From assembly GCA_018817385.1 (NCBI GenBank), contig JAHIUA010000050.1, positions 42,340 to 106,339 of the forward strand: a stretch of 64,000 nt of DNA, given 5' to 3'. The number at the start of each line of letters is the position of its first letter. Position 1 is the stretch's first letter. Source of the stretch: Pseudomonadota bacterium. Its GTDB lineage: Bacteria > Desulfobacterota > Desulfobulbia > Desulfobulbales > Desulfocapsaceae. The notes below the pieces were generated by a model. The model was not told the origin of the DNA. It saw nothing but the letters and a program-made list of their open reading frames with translations, and did no database searches. The position numbers and the translations under genes were made by a program. This document shows positions 46,775-55,978 of the stretch, piece after piece.

Positions 46775-47209
46775 TCATCTGTTGGCCTTTTCAGAGATGC
46801 AGAGATCCATGCGGGCATCGACGAGTTTTTGATACACCAGTAACAGCTTTGCGCCATCACCTTTTACGCCTGCCTTAAAAAGATCGCCTTCCAATTCAGC
46901 AACTTCCAGGCGTAGATAGTAATCGAGCATCTCTTTCAGGTGGGCCTTGACAATTTTCCCTGTCAGAAGTGGGTGATTATTGGTGACATTGGCGTCTTTG
47001 AAAGTTACGCCATGTTCCAATTCTACTTCCAGCCCCCTGCGAAACTCTTGTGTCGAAACCAGGGCGGCTTCTCCGCCAAGCATTTCCTGAATGATTTTTG
47101 CTTCCTCCAGTGCTACTGTCGCGGTGGACAGTTGTGTCCAGTCGCGGATGCCGATTTCCCGGCAGACCCGCTGTACTTCTTCCTTGGTGATGTATTCCGG
47201 AAGTTCCAT
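46775..47209 (-). CDS. DUF5661-like protein within the pst operon
   Basis: A 144-residue soluble protein. The core VELEHGVTFKDANVTNNHPLLTGKI.. (shortened: VELEHG, then LTGKIVKAHLKE and DYYLRLEVAE) matches the DUF5661 family, whose function is unknown. It lies between pstS (107 bp upstream) and pstC (75 bp downstream) in the same direction, an unusual place. GGAG lies 7 bases before ATG 47209. The many acidic and histidine residues could bind a metal. A role in phosphate metabolism is only inferred from position. Confidence 0.8.
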   Translation of the reverse strand: MELPEYITKEEVQRVCREIGIRDWTQLSTATVALEEAKIIQEMLGGEAALVSTQEFRRGLEVELEHGVTFKDANVTNNHPLLTGKIVKAHLKEMLDYYLRLEVAELEGDLFKAGVKGDGAKLLLVYQKLVDARMDLCISEKANR

Positions 47210-47315
47210 GTCAAGTCTCCATGCTGATGATGACCAGGTTGTAAAAACTAAAAAAAAAGGTACACGCCTCGGAGAGGCAGAGCTTTTGCGAGGCCTTTAC
47301 TCTTTGCTTCCCTGC

Positions 47316-48194
47316 TTACTGTAAAGGAACATAGCCAGCTTCTTGGACGATCTTCTGGCCCTGTTCGCTGAGGGTGAAGTCGATGAAATCTTTTGCTGTT
47401 CCCTGGGCATCTCCATTGGTGTAAAGAAAGAGATGTCTGGCAATGGGATAGCTGCCATCCTGTACCGCCTGATTCGAAGGCGCGATGAACGGTGCTCCAT
47501 CCTGATCCTGAATGCTGACTGCCTTGATTCTGTCGGCACTGTTTTTTACGTATCCCAGTCCCACATAACCGATGGCCCCGCTGTCCGCCGCCACACCCTG
47601 CACCAGAGCAGAAGTTCCGGGTAACAGACGGGCCCGAGGCGTGTAGTCCTGACGGTTCATTACATGTTCCTGAAAAAAGACATAGGTCCCGGAACTGGAT
47701 TCCCGGGAGAATACCAGCATAGGCTGGTCTGCTCCTCCCAGCTCCTGCCAGTTTGTGATTTCCCCTGTGAAGATTTTCTGGAGCTGGTCCAGGGAAAGCG
47801 ATTCTACCTGGTTTTGGGGATGGACTATCACCGCAATACCGTCAAGAGCGACGCTGACCTCCATGGGTGTGTCTCCTTTTCCGGCAGCCAGCTCCATCTC
47901 TTTGTCATTAATTCTGCGTGAAGAAGCACAGATGTCGGTGGTGCCATTGATCAGGCCGGCAATTCCGGTCCCGGATCCACCACCGGTAACGGAAAGCTCG
48001 ACATCCTGGTGCAGTTTCATAAAGTCTTCGGCCCAGGCACTCACCAGGTGGACCATGGTGTCCGACCCTTTGATGGTGAGATAGCGTGTTTCGGCTGCTT
48101 CTTTTTTCGCTTCGTTTTTGGATGTGCCTGAGTCACAGCTGGAGAAACATAAGCCGATCAAGACAAGAAAACAGTAGGTAAAAATCTTTTGCAT
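47316..48194 (-). CDS. pstS: Phosphate-binding lipoprotein PstS
   Basis: Captures phosphate outside the membrane for PstCAB. The 292-residue protein begins MQKIFTYCFLVLIGLCFSSC, a lipoprotein signal with cysteine about residue 20. The phosphate-binding segments are present: KGSDTMVHLVSAWAEDF, GGGSGTGIAGLINGTTDI and SRESSSGTYVFF. ATG 48194 has GGAGGG 7 bases upstream, better than the longer frame from 48209. It is the first gene of pstS-DUF5661-pstCAB-phoU. Confidence 0.96.
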   Translation of the reverse strand: MQKIFTYCFLVLIGLCFSSCDSGTSKNEAKKEAAETRYLTIKGSDTMVHLVSAWAEDFMKLHQDVELSVTGGGSGTGIAGLINGTTDICASSRRINDKEMELAAGKGDTPMEVSVALDGIAVIVHPQNQVESLSLDQLQKIFTGEITNWQELGGADQPMLVFSRESSSGTYVFFQEHVMNRQDYTPRARLLPGTSALVQGVAADSGAIGYVGLGYVKNSADRIKAVSIQDQDGAPFIAPSNQAVQDGSYPIARHLFLYTNGDAQGTAKDFIDFTLSEQGQKIVQEAGYVPLQ

Positions 48195-48631
48195 GGGACA
48201 ACCCTCCAAAGTTGAAATGATTGCTGCCAGCGCCTGTCAGCCTTCTGGTATTTTCGTTAGTTGCAATTGGTTGCTATGATGATTTCTGAAAAATAGCATT
48301 CAGAGGCAATGATAACCATATGGGAATTGAGAAAGACAGATAAATTTGAGACTACTGTATTAAAGCGTCAGGACGGGTGAAAAGTCAAGAAATAACCGTA
48401 TAGATGCATGAAAAAACTGAGTTTGTGTCAAATAATATTCAGGTTTCCATTTGCCATTATTTCGATCCCCGTCGTATTGGCCAAGAGGTCAGCTAAGGAT
48501 TTGTCAATGTTAAGTGAAAGGATTTTTAGATCCCTGTTTTGGTTCTTGGCGGGTTGGCTGGTTTTCTGCTAGGATGTCATGTGTTACAGCAATAATTGTG
48601 TTTGATTCAAATAAAAGGACTTTGTTACGTT
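48195..48631. other. Intergenic, divergent promoters of pst and the L,D-transpeptidase
   Basis: About 440 bp. A Pho-box-like site for PhoB would be expected here; I find no convincing direct repeat. No gene is recognised. Confidence 0.5.
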
Positions 48632-50242
48632 ATGCGAAAGAAAAGTATTATCTCTCTCTTTGTTATGCTGTCTCTCTTCTTTGCTGTTGTCTCACCAATG
48701 AGATCTCAGGCAGACCCGGTCAAAGACGGCTCAGATATCCGTAGGGCCCTGTCAGGTCCTGAGGTGAAAGCATGGGCCCTGCAGAATGTTGTTAAGATGC
48801 AGAGTTTTTACCAGGCCCGCGGCTATCATAAGGCCTGGACTCCTGGACTGCTCACCAGCCTGGTGACGGCTATCAATACCTCAACCACACATGGTTTCAC
48901 CCCCTGTGATTACAGGGTGACGCTTTTGCAGGACAACAACATCGATCCACTACGCAGGGAATTGCTGGCCACAGATGCTTATCTGACGTTAGCTGGCCAT
49001 CTTTTGAGCGGTAAGGTCAATCCCGTTTCCATTGAACCGGGCTGGAATGAGGCCGGTCGGAAGAATGATCTGGTCGCATACCTTGAAAAGGCTTTGGCGC
49101 GAGGTGATATTGAGGAAAGTCTGGAGGCCCTTGCCCCCACTTATCCTGAGTACGAAGAATTGCAGCGGGCCTTGGCCCGCTACCGTCAAATTGCAAACCA
49201 TGGTGGTTGGGGACAGATTGATTCCGGCAGGCTGATGAAGCGGGGAAGCCACGGCGAACGGGTAATTCAACTCCGCCAACGGCTGAAGGCCGGTGGCGAT
49301 CTGGAGATGGATAGCGATCCGGATCCGGCGGAATATACGACAGCAGTGGAGGAGGCAGTAAAGCGTTTTCAGCAACAGGTCAATCTGGAAACGGATGGCA
49401 TGCTGGGTCCCAATACCATGCGTAATCTGAACATGACACCGGAGGACAGGATCGCCGCCCTGCGCATTAATATGGAGCGTTGGCGGTGGCTCCCGGAAGA
49501 TCTGGGCGTCCGTCATATCCGGGTCAATATTGCCGGGTTCTTTCTTGAGGCCTATGACCATGGGATTCTGGCCAGGCAGCATAAGGTTATCGTCGGTATG
49601 GATTACAGACAGACCCCGGTCTTTTCCGATGCCATTGAGTACCTGATTCTCAATCCCTGGTGGTATGCCCCACGCAAGCTGGCGGTGAAAGATAAACTGC
49701 CCATGTTTCACAAGGATCCCAAATATTTTGGCAAAGGAGGATTTCAGTTGCTGGGAAAAGATGGGAAACAGGTGGATGAGCGGAGTATCCAGTGGTGGCG
49801 TCTCTCAGAGAATAATTTTCCCTACCAGCTGCGTCAGAAACCCGGGCCTAAAAATGCTCTGGGGCGGGTAAAGTTTATCTTTCCCAACAAGTATAATATC
49901 TATCTCCACGATACGCCGTCCACTGAACTCTTTGCCAAGGTGCAGCGGGTTTTTTCCTCCGGCTGCATCCGGGTGGAAAACCCCCTGGAGCTGGCTGAAT
50001 GGCTATTGGCCAGCCAGGAAGGATGGAGCCGGGAAAAAATTCAGCAGGTGGTGGACAGCGGCAGGGAGACACGGGTCAACCTGGCAGTTCCAATGCCTGT
50101 GCACCTCCTCTATTGGACCGTTCTTTCCGACAGCGAAAACAATGACGTCCGATTTATAGATGACCAGTATCAGCGGGATTCTCAGATTCTGGTAGCTTTG
50201 GACACCATATGCCCTGCAGGACAGGCAGCAGGTGGGAGATAG
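48632..50242 (+). CDS. L,D-transpeptidase with peptidoglycan-binding domain (YcbB/LdtD-like)
   Basis: Forms 3-3 cross-links in peptidoglycan or attaches proteins to it. The 536-residue protein has a signal peptide (cleaved near SQA-DPV), an all-helical scaffold, a PG-binding-1 domain (LMKRGSHGERVIQLRQRL ... DGMLGPNTMRNLN) and a YkuD catalytic domain with the histidine in YLHDTPS and the cysteine in FSSGCIRV (near 445). The large insertion between the His and Cys regions is typical of the YcbB type. ATG 48632 is chosen because a signal peptide starts there and AAGGA lies upstream. It stands alone. Confidence 0.93.
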   Translation: MRKKSIISLFVMLSLFFAVVSPMRSQADPVKDGSDIRRALSGPEVKAWALQNVVKMQSFYQARGYHKAWTPGLLTSLVTAINTSTTHGFTPCDYRVTLLQDNNIDPLRRELLATDAYLTLAGHLLSGKVNPVSIEPGWNEAGRKNDLVAYLEKALARGDIEESLEALAPTYPEYEELQRALARYRQIANHGGWGQIDSGRLMKRGSHGERVIQLRQRLKAGGDLEMDSDPDPAEYTTAVEEAVKRFQQQVNLETDGMLGPNTMRNLNMTPEDRIAALRINMERWRWLPEDLGVRHIRVNIAGFFLEAYDHGILARQHKVIVGMDYRQTPVFSDAIEYLILNPWWYAPRKLAVKDKLPMFHKDPKYFGKGGFQLLGKDGKQVDERSIQWWRLSENNFPYQLRQKPGPKNALGRVKFIFPNKYNIYLHDTPSTELFAKVQRVFSSGCIRVENPLELAEWLLASQEGWSREKIQQVVDSGRETRVNLAVPMPVHLLYWTVLSDSENNDVRFIDDQYQRDSQILVALDTICPAGQAAGGR

Positions 50243-50277
50243 ACTTTCCTTTTTTGGGCCAGCGGAGCTGTCCTGCT

Positions 50278-51363
50278 TTATTCCGGATCTGCTATTTCCG
50301 CTTCTCGGAGTTGTCTGGCCGCTTTTTCCGGACTGACGGTATTCACCGCCAGGCCGGAGCCCAGTTCGAAGCCGTTTGGGATGCTGGTCCGGGGGCAGAT
50401 TTCCAGGTGCCAGTGGAAGCTCTCTTGCAGATCTTCGGCTCGTGCATCACGGGGGGCTGAGTGGAGGAAATAGTTATACTGGACCCCTCCCAGTACCCAC
50501 TCCAGCCGGGCCATAACTCTTTTCATTATCTGACCGAGGTCCCGGCAGGTCTCATTGTCAATGGCTGTGTAGTCGTGCTGATGGACCAGGGGCAGGATGT
50601 GGACCTCCCATTCAAAACGGCTGGCAAAGGGTTTGATGGCAATGAAATGCTTGCTGCGTTCCACCACATACTGGCCTACGTTGATTTTTCTTCTGATTTT
50701 TCCTGAGTTGCGTTCATAGAGAGTGGCCTCGTAGGAGGTGGCCTCATCAATGAGGGAGCAGAAGACGCAGCGCTGTTTTTTCTGGAAATAGCTGCGACTG
50801 TTGGCGACCTCTGCCTCCACGTTGTACGGAACAATGGGCATGGCAATGATCTGGCTGTGGGTGTGGGGGATGGAGCCGCCGGCAGCCGGGCCGAAATTTT
50901 TAAAAACCAGAACGTAGCGGTGGTTCTTATCGGTCTCGTAAAGTTGTGCCATACGGTCACGGTAGAGGCCGAAGAGCCTGGTGAGGTGGGAGATGCTCAT
51001 TTCGTGGATGGAGATTCCGTGCCGAGAATGGTCGATGATCACCTCATGACGGCCGTAGCCGTCTATGACCTGTTGAACTCCGAAAGAGAGCTCTTCGAGG
51101 TTGCGCTCGTCAGCGAATACCGGGTAGAGGTTTTTCACCACCCGGATCTGCCAGTCTCCTCCAGCAGGTAGACGGAGGATCTCCGGTGGGGTCATCTCCT
51201 CATTGCCCTGGCAGAAGTGGCAGTCGGCCACATGGGGACGCCTGTCAAAGATAAAGGGCGGCTCTTTTTTTCGGGGTCTGCTGTTTCTGGCTGTGGCGAT
51301 GAGCACCGATTCGGTGGGAATGATCGGGTTGATGCGGATCTCGCGGATGTCGTCTTTGTTCAT
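50278..51363 (-). CDS. galT: Galactose-1-phosphate uridylyltransferase (HIT superfamily)
   Basis: Swaps UMP between UDP-glucose and galactose-1-phosphate. The 361-residue protein has two zinc-type CxxC sites (DCHFCQGNE and RCVFCSLID) and the catalytic HxHxQ as PHTHSQ, where classical GalT has PHPHGQ. No galK or galE is near, and some relatives act on other sugar-1-phosphates, so substrate identity is less sure than family. It lies 16 bp after the sulP gene. Confidence 0.87.
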   Translation of the reverse strand: MNKDDIREIRINPIIPTESVLIATARNSRPRKKEPPFIFDRRPHVADCHFCQGNEEMTPPEILRLPAGGDWQIRVVKNLYPVFADERNLEELSFGVQQVIDGYGRHEVIIDHSRHGISIHEMSISHLTRLFGLYRDRMAQLYETDKNHRYVLVFKNFGPAAGGSIPHTHSQIIAMPIVPYNVEAEVANSRSYFQKKQRCVFCSLIDEATSYEATLYERNSGKIRRKINVGQYVVERSKHFIAIKPFASRFEWEVHILPLVHQHDYTAIDNETCRDLGQIMKRVMARLEWVLGGVQYNYFLHSAPRDARAEDLQESFHWHLEICPRTSIPNGFELGSGLAVNTVSPEKAARQLREAEIADPE

Positions 51364-51379
51364 GGGCTCCTTTTATGGC

Positions 51380-53197
51380 TCAAGGGGTACAGTGTTCTAC
51401 GCCAGTGCCTGGGGCTTCTGCCTTTTCCAGAGATCGGCATTCCAGGAATATTCGTTTGCAACAGCGGCCGCAAATCTGCCTGTTTAGCCTGGCGTAGATG
51501 TCGGACAGGGCATCTTTTTTTGAGTCATAGATGTAATCTGTGCCAATATCGAGAAGATAGTTTGCAAGTCGAAAATAAGCACAGATGCCTTCCTTGATGT
51601 CATAGAGGTACAGTCTACCCCCTGCAGCTTCTTTTTCTCTGGCCAGCTGGACAAGGAATTCCGCCCCGGCCATGTCGATGAAATTTATGCCGCTGGCAAC
51701 CACCAGAAGATGATTTTGTTCAGGGTTGTTGAACTGCATCTCATGGAGACGGTCCTTGACATGATTAACGGCCCCGAAATAGAGGGAGCCATCTATGCGT
51801 ATGATTTTCAACTGCGGGCATTCAGGCAGCATGGGGTCGGATGTAAAAGGGCGACCTTCTTGATGGGGATCCGGGATTCTGGAGAGGATACTTGGGTGGG
51901 AGGTACGGTTCAGGTACATGATCAGTGAGAGGGTGACTCCCAGCAGGATGGCGAATTCCAGTTCCAGGAAGAGGGTGCCAAGAAAGGTGGCAGTCATGAT
52001 CACACTTTCCATGCGGCTGGTTTTGAATATTTTAGCAATATGCTTGAAATCGATCAATCCCCAGGCTACCAGGAAAAGAATGCCGGCCATTGCGGCATTG
52101 GGGAGATAGGCGGCCAAGGGGCCGACCACGATGACGAGAATGATGAGCAGGCTGCCGGCAAAGATAGCGGCCAGAGGGGTTTTCGCTCCGGCCTGATAGT
52201 TGAGTCCGCTTCTGTTAAAGGAGCCGGTTGCCACGTATCCGGAGAAAAAACAGCCGATAATATTCGATATCCCCTGTCCGATAAATTCCTGGTTACTGTC
52301 CAGGTTTTGCCCGGTTCGTTCTGCCAGGGAGCGGGCAATGGAAATGGCCTCGGTCAGGGCAAAAAGGGTCATTGCCACTGCAGCGGGTGCCAGCATTTTG
52401 ATGTTGTGCAGGGTAAAATGAGGAGCTGACAGGGGCGGCAGGCTTGCCGGCAGGGCTCCCACAGAGGCAATCTGTGTTACTTCAGGTCCCAACATTCCGG
52501 TCATGAGCAGGGTGGCAAGGCTGCCGATCAACATGGAGATGATCATATAGGGAAATTTGGGCCAGAAACGCCTGACCAGCAGACCGGAGAGCAGGGTAAT
52601 TGCACCTGCAGCCACGGTATAGAGATTGGCCTTGTCCAGATGAGTGATCACCCCTTCGAGTGTTTCATATAAATGCCTGCTACGTGGCAGGCTGAGTCCG
52701 AGAAAATGTTTAAGCTGGCTGGCGGCGATGAGAATGGCGGCCCCGGCAGTGAAACCGACCACAACGGAATGGGAGATAAAATTGACAAGGGCCCCGAAAC
52801 GGGCCAGACCCATGCCAAATTGCAGGAAACCCACCATCATGGTCAGGGTCAGGGCCAGAGAAACGTATTCCGCAGAGCCGGGAAGCGCGTAGGCGCTCAA
52901 TGACGAAAAGAGGACAATGGATGCTGCAGTGGTCGGTCCGGAAACCAGGAGCCAGGAAGAGCCAAAGAGGGCGGCCACAATAGCCGGGATCATACCGGCA
53001 TAGAGGCCATATTCCGGAGGCATGCCGGCGATGGTGGCAAAAGCCACTCCCTGGGGCAGGGCGACAATGGCACCGGTGAGCCCGGCAATCAGGTCATCCC
53101 GGAAGGTATGGATGGTGACTCTGGGCCACCATTTGAGGAAAGGCATGAGGGCGTTCAGCCTGGCATATTGTCCCGTTTGACTCCATTTTTTATCCAT
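51380..53197 (-). CDS. SulP-family anion transporter with STAS domain
   Basis: A 605-residue inner-membrane transporter for sulfate, bicarbonate or dicarboxylates. It has the SulP core (DDLIAGLTGAIVALPQGVAF, PPEYGLYAGMIPAI, GPTTAASIVL) with about 11-12 helices, then a cytoplasmic STAS domain from about 460 (KIIRIDGSLYFGAVNHV) and a short C-terminal cysteine tail (RQICGRCCKRIFLEC). ATG 53197 (MDKKW) is likelier than the upstream in-frame ATG at 53224, though no strong site marks either. Sulfate uptake would suit this organism, but SulP substrates cannot be assigned by sequence alone. A palindrome lies 148 bp upstream. Confidence 0.92.
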   Translation of the reverse strand: MDKKWSQTGQYARLNALMPFLKWWPRVTIHTFRDDLIAGLTGAIVALPQGVAFATIAGMPPEYGLYAGMIPAIVAALFGSSWLLVSGPTTAASIVLFSSLSAYALPGSAEYVSLALTLTMMVGFLQFGMGLARFGALVNFISHSVVVGFTAGAAILIAASQLKHFLGLSLPRSRHLYETLEGVITHLDKANLYTVAAGAITLLSGLLVRRFWPKFPYMIISMLIGSLATLLMTGMLGPEVTQIASVGALPASLPPLSAPHFTLHNIKMLAPAAVAMTLFALTEAISIARSLAERTGQNLDSNQEFIGQGISNIIGCFFSGYVATGSFNRSGLNYQAGAKTPLAAIFAGSLLIILVIVVGPLAAYLPNAAMAGILFLVAWGLIDFKHIAKIFKTSRMESVIMTATFLGTLFLELEFAILLGVTLSLIMYLNRTSHPSILSRIPDPHQEGRPFTSDPMLPECPQLKIIRIDGSLYFGAVNHVKDRLHEMQFNNPEQNHLLVVASGINFIDMAGAEFLVQLAREKEAAGGRLYLYDIKEGICAYFRLANYLLDIGTDYIYDSKKDALSDIYARLNRQICGRCCKRIFLECRSLEKAEAPGTGVEHCTP

Positions 53198-53344
53198 AGT
53201 ATTGGCCGAGAAAGAGAGGTTCAAGGCAGTGATATCGAGGCGACTTCTGTGCAGAAAAGGCTTATCATCAGGGGGGATTGTTACATCGCCATATAATATA
53301 ACGAGAACTGCTTGCAGGTGCTAGGGAAATATTTATTTTGTAAG

Positions 53345-53364
53345 AGTGACATGTTCATGTCACT
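53345..53364. promoter_or_regulatory. 20-bp palindrome, possible operator
   Basis: AGTGACATGTTCATGTCACT is symmetrical except for its central two bases, the shape of a homodimeric regulator site. It is 148 bp upstream of the sulP start. It does not match a site I can name (not the Fnr, HcpR or CRP consensus). Confidence 0.4.
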
Positions 53365-53464
53365 TCACTTCATTGAAATGGCCAATTCAAAATAACTCAT
53401 TCCTATCTCAGCAGGTCGCTTACCAGGCTCGCTTTGTAACTCCGATAAATCATAGTGTTTTTGG

Positions 53465-53483
53465 ATGGGGCATTCTGCCCCAT
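53465..53483. other. Tight 8-bp hairpin
   Basis: ATGGGGCA and TGCCCCAT pair perfectly around a 3-base loop. There is no T run next to it. It could be a terminator remnant or a second regulatory element. Confidence 0.35.
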
Positions 53484-53544
53484 GCCACCATGCTTCTGGT
53501 TCTTTTTGACATATCAGAACTAGGCTGCCTGTATGGGCAATTTT

Positions 53545-53835
53545 TTATGGCGTCTCTTGCCAAAGATGGGGCTTTTGTTGATAAGGGTAGGCCTCGCTAT
53601 GTGTCATTATGTCCCTGCAGACAAAAAGATAGAGTGGCTTACTATCTGAATTAATGTGTAAATATTTTGTGGCATGCTGTTTGCTGACAGGGTTGAGGGT
53701 GTTTGGAAAATAGCAGTAGAGGAACAGAACAACCAGAATAATTACAAGGAGACCTGCCGAAAGATGAAAAGGGTCAGCACCACGTTTGTCCTTTATTCTT
53801 TTCTTTCTTTGTAAGAGCCATATCAGATCGGACAT
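53545..53835 (-). CDS. Weak candidate small membrane protein
   Basis: A 96-codon frame with a positive start (LLQRKKRIKDKRG) and one hydrophobic helix (AGLLVIILVVLFLYCYF), followed by a polar tail. The helix after a charged segment is protein-like, but no ribosome binding site precedes the ATG and no family is recognised. It lies in the same direction as the gene upstream (adh, - strand), 33 bp after it. Confidence 0.3.
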   Translation of the reverse strand: MSDLIWLLQRKKRIKDKRGADPFHLSAGLLVIILVVLFLYCYFPNTLNPVSKQHATKYLHINSDSKPLYLFVCRDIMTHSEAYPYQQKPHLWQETP

Positions 53836-53868
53836 TCACTCATAAAAAAAATATCTGATATCCGCTAC

Positions 53869-55032
53869 TCACAGGCAGTCTCGGAGGATTGCCTCTATCA
53901 GGGCTGCATCATAGTTGTTCATTCTCCACACCTTTGCCAGGGAGACGGCGTTTGCGGCGATCTTGGGGATGTCTTCGCTGGGGATAGCCAAAGCAGTAAT
54001 GGTGGTCGGGCTGTTGACTCGGGTAAACCAGGCCGTCAGGGCCTCGATCCCTTTTGCTGCCTTGTCTTGAATGGAGCCCTCACGGATATCAAAGACCCGT
54101 TCGCTGAACTGGGCAAAACGTTCCGGTCGCTGTTTGGCCTGGTAGCGCATCCATCCGGGAATGACAGCAGAGAGTCCTGCCCCGTGTGGGATATTGTAGA
54201 AGGCGGACAGGGAGTGTTCGATCATGTGCATGGGAAAGCCTACCTTGCCTAAGCCTGCTCCGGTGAGGCCGTTTAAGGCCAGGGTGGCCGTCCACATCAG
54301 GTCTGCCCTGGCCTGGTAGTCGTTGAGGTCGGTCAGGGCCCGGTTGCAGCTGTCCATGGCATTGATGAGCAGTCCTTCCATGAGACGGTCTTGGACGGGA
54401 GTGGCTGGGTCTTCTGTGGTAAAATAGAATTCCAGGACATGGGCCACTGCATCCACTGCGCCGTAGGCGGTGTAGTCGGCAGGGACAGAACAGGTTGCCC
54501 CGGGATCGAGGATGGAGGTTCTGGGATAGAGGTGTTTGTTGGCAAAACCGAATTTCTGACGGGTCTCTTCGTTGGTGATGACCATACCCGAGTTCATTTC
54601 CGAGCCGGAGGCAGCCAGGGTAAGAACCGTGGTCAGGGGCAGGGGCGACTTGACGCTTTTCTTGCCGGTGAAAAACTTCCAGACATCATGTTCCACAGTG
54701 GCCCCGGCACAGATGGCCTTGGCCTCGTCGATGACAGAGCCTCCGCCCACAGCACAGAGTACCTGACAGCCCTTTTCTTTGACAAGACGTATTCCCGTCT
54801 TGACGTGGGAAAGGACAGGATTGGATGAAACTCCGAAATGTTCTGTGATTTCTGCCCCTGCAGCAGTGAGTGACTGCAGGACCTGGTCATAGACCCCATT
54901 TTTTTTAATGGAGCCGGAACCGTATACCAGGAGGACATTTGTCCCGAATAACACGGTTTCTTTGCCGATGGCGGCAATGGTGTCACGGCCGAAAAGGATC
55001 TTAGTAGGATTGTGAAAGACAAAATTTTGCAT
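53869..55032 (-). CDS. Iron-containing alcohol dehydrogenase (butanol dehydrogenase type)
   Basis: Reduces aldehydes to alcohols, or the reverse, with NAD(P)H. The 387-residue protein matches the BDH/YqhD branch: FHNPTKILFG start, the nucleotide loop CAVGGGSVIDEAKA, AASGSEMNSGMVI, and the metal ligands in DAVAHVLEFYF and HSLSAFYNIPHGAGLSAV. It follows ksgA by 27 bp. It may dispose of fermentation or ethanol-related aldehydes. Confidence 0.94.
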   Translation of the reverse strand: MQNFVFHNPTKILFGRDTIAAIGKETVLFGTNVLLVYGSGSIKKNGVYDQVLQSLTAAGAEITEHFGVSSNPVLSHVKTGIRLVKEKGCQVLCAVGGGSVIDEAKAICAGATVEHDVWKFFTGKKSVKSPLPLTTVLTLAASGSEMNSGMVITNEETRQKFGFANKHLYPRTSILDPGATCSVPADYTAYGAVDAVAHVLEFYFTTEDPATPVQDRLMEGLLINAMDSCNRALTDLNDYQARADLMWTATLALNGLTGAGLGKVGFPMHMIEHSLSAFYNIPHGAGLSAVIPGWMRYQAKQRPERFAQFSERVFDIREGSIQDKAAKGIEALTAWFTRVNSPTTITALAIPSEDIPKIAANAVSLAKVWRMNNYDAALIEAILRDCL

Positions 55033-55059
55033 AGGATATCTGGGCGAGGCAAACAGCCC

Positions 55060-55947
55060 TTAGAGTAGGGAAGAAAAAATTCTGGTCAGCTCGATAAATT
55101 GATCCAGGTCGAGGATCTCTGCTCGGGCGGTTGGGGAAAGGCCGGCACGGATAATGGCATCTTTGGTGAGCTCCTTTGTGGCGGCTTTGTCCCCTGCAGC
55201 GGCCTCTCGGAAAAATCCGGCGGCAGCCAGGGTGTTGAGCAGGGTTTTTCTCCTCTGGCTGAAGGCTGCCCGGACGATCTGTTGAAAGAGGCCGTAGTCA
55301 TAGGCAGCAGGGGATTGTTGTTCCTGCCTGTTTTGCTTGAATTCAATACGGACCACAACGGAATCGATCTTGGGGCGGGGGTGAAACTCGGCCGGCTTCA
55401 GGGTGAGCAGTTTTTTTACCGTGGCACAGCTCTTGAGCAGGACCGTGGGAATGCCGTACTGCTTGCTGCTGGGTTGGGCTGTCAACCGATCAGCCACCTC
55501 TTTCTGGAGCATGACTGTGGCCCATTCCATCTTTTCCTGGTGTTCAATGAGTTTGAACAGAAAGGGATTGGAAATGGAGTAGGGGAGATTGGCCATAATC
55601 TTCAGCTTTCCCTGGCTCAAACGAAAGAGCTCTGCGAAATCGGCCTTGAGAATGTCCTGGTGGAGGAGGGTCACATTGTCGGGAAGGTCTTTCTTCTCCT
55701 GATGAAAACGAACCAGTCCGCTGTCCACTTCCAGGCCGATGACCTGACGGGCTTGTTCGGCAATGGGCTGGGTCAGAGCCCCGAGACCCACTCCCACCTC
55801 AATGATGATATCGTCAGGACTGATTTTGCCACAGCGGGCAACCGCCTCGGCTGTGGATCTGTGGACCAGGAAGTTCTGGCCGAGTTGTTTTTTAGGCGCC
55901 AGATTCTCTTCTTGGAGGGATTTCTTAGTTTCACTGTAACGAGTCAT
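55060..55947 (-). CDS. rsmA: 16S rRNA dimethyladenosine transferase KsgA
   Basis: Dimethylates two adjacent adenines near the 3' end of 16S rRNA, a late step in 30S assembly. The 295-residue protein has GQNFLVHRSTAEAV, the SAM loop EVGVGLGALTQPIAEQ and the catalytic NLPYSISNPFLFKL. ATG 55947 (MTRYSET) starts within normal family length; the frame is open upstream to 56085 but that would overlap the DUF2062 gene. Confidence 0.96.
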   Translation of the reverse strand: MTRYSETKKSLQEENLAPKKQLGQNFLVHRSTAEAVARCGKISPDDIIIEVGVGLGALTQPIAEQARQVIGLEVDSGLVRFHQEKKDLPDNVTLLHQDILKADFAELFRLSQGKLKIMANLPYSISNPFLFKLIEHQEKMEWATVMLQKEVADRLTAQPSSKQYGIPTVLLKSCATVKKLLTLKPAEFHPRPKIDSVVVRIEFKQNRQEQQSPAAYDYGLFQQIVRAAFSQRRKTLLNTLAAAGFFREAAAGDKAATKELTKDAIIRAGLSPTARAEILDLDQFIELTRIFSSLL

Positions 55948-55978
55948 GATTGAATGGGTCCTGGCAGAAGGGGGGAGG

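Larger units (their letters stand above)
53198..53868. other. Intergenic upstream of sulP
   Basis: About 670 bp holding a 20-bp palindrome (53345-53364), a tight hairpin (53465-53483) and a weak candidate small membrane protein (53545-53835). Nothing else is recognised. Confidence 0.5.

Noticed and set aside
48210..48360. Possible Pho box upstream of pstS
   Set aside because: CTGACAG...CTGGCAG on the minus strand is only a loose match, with wrong spacing.
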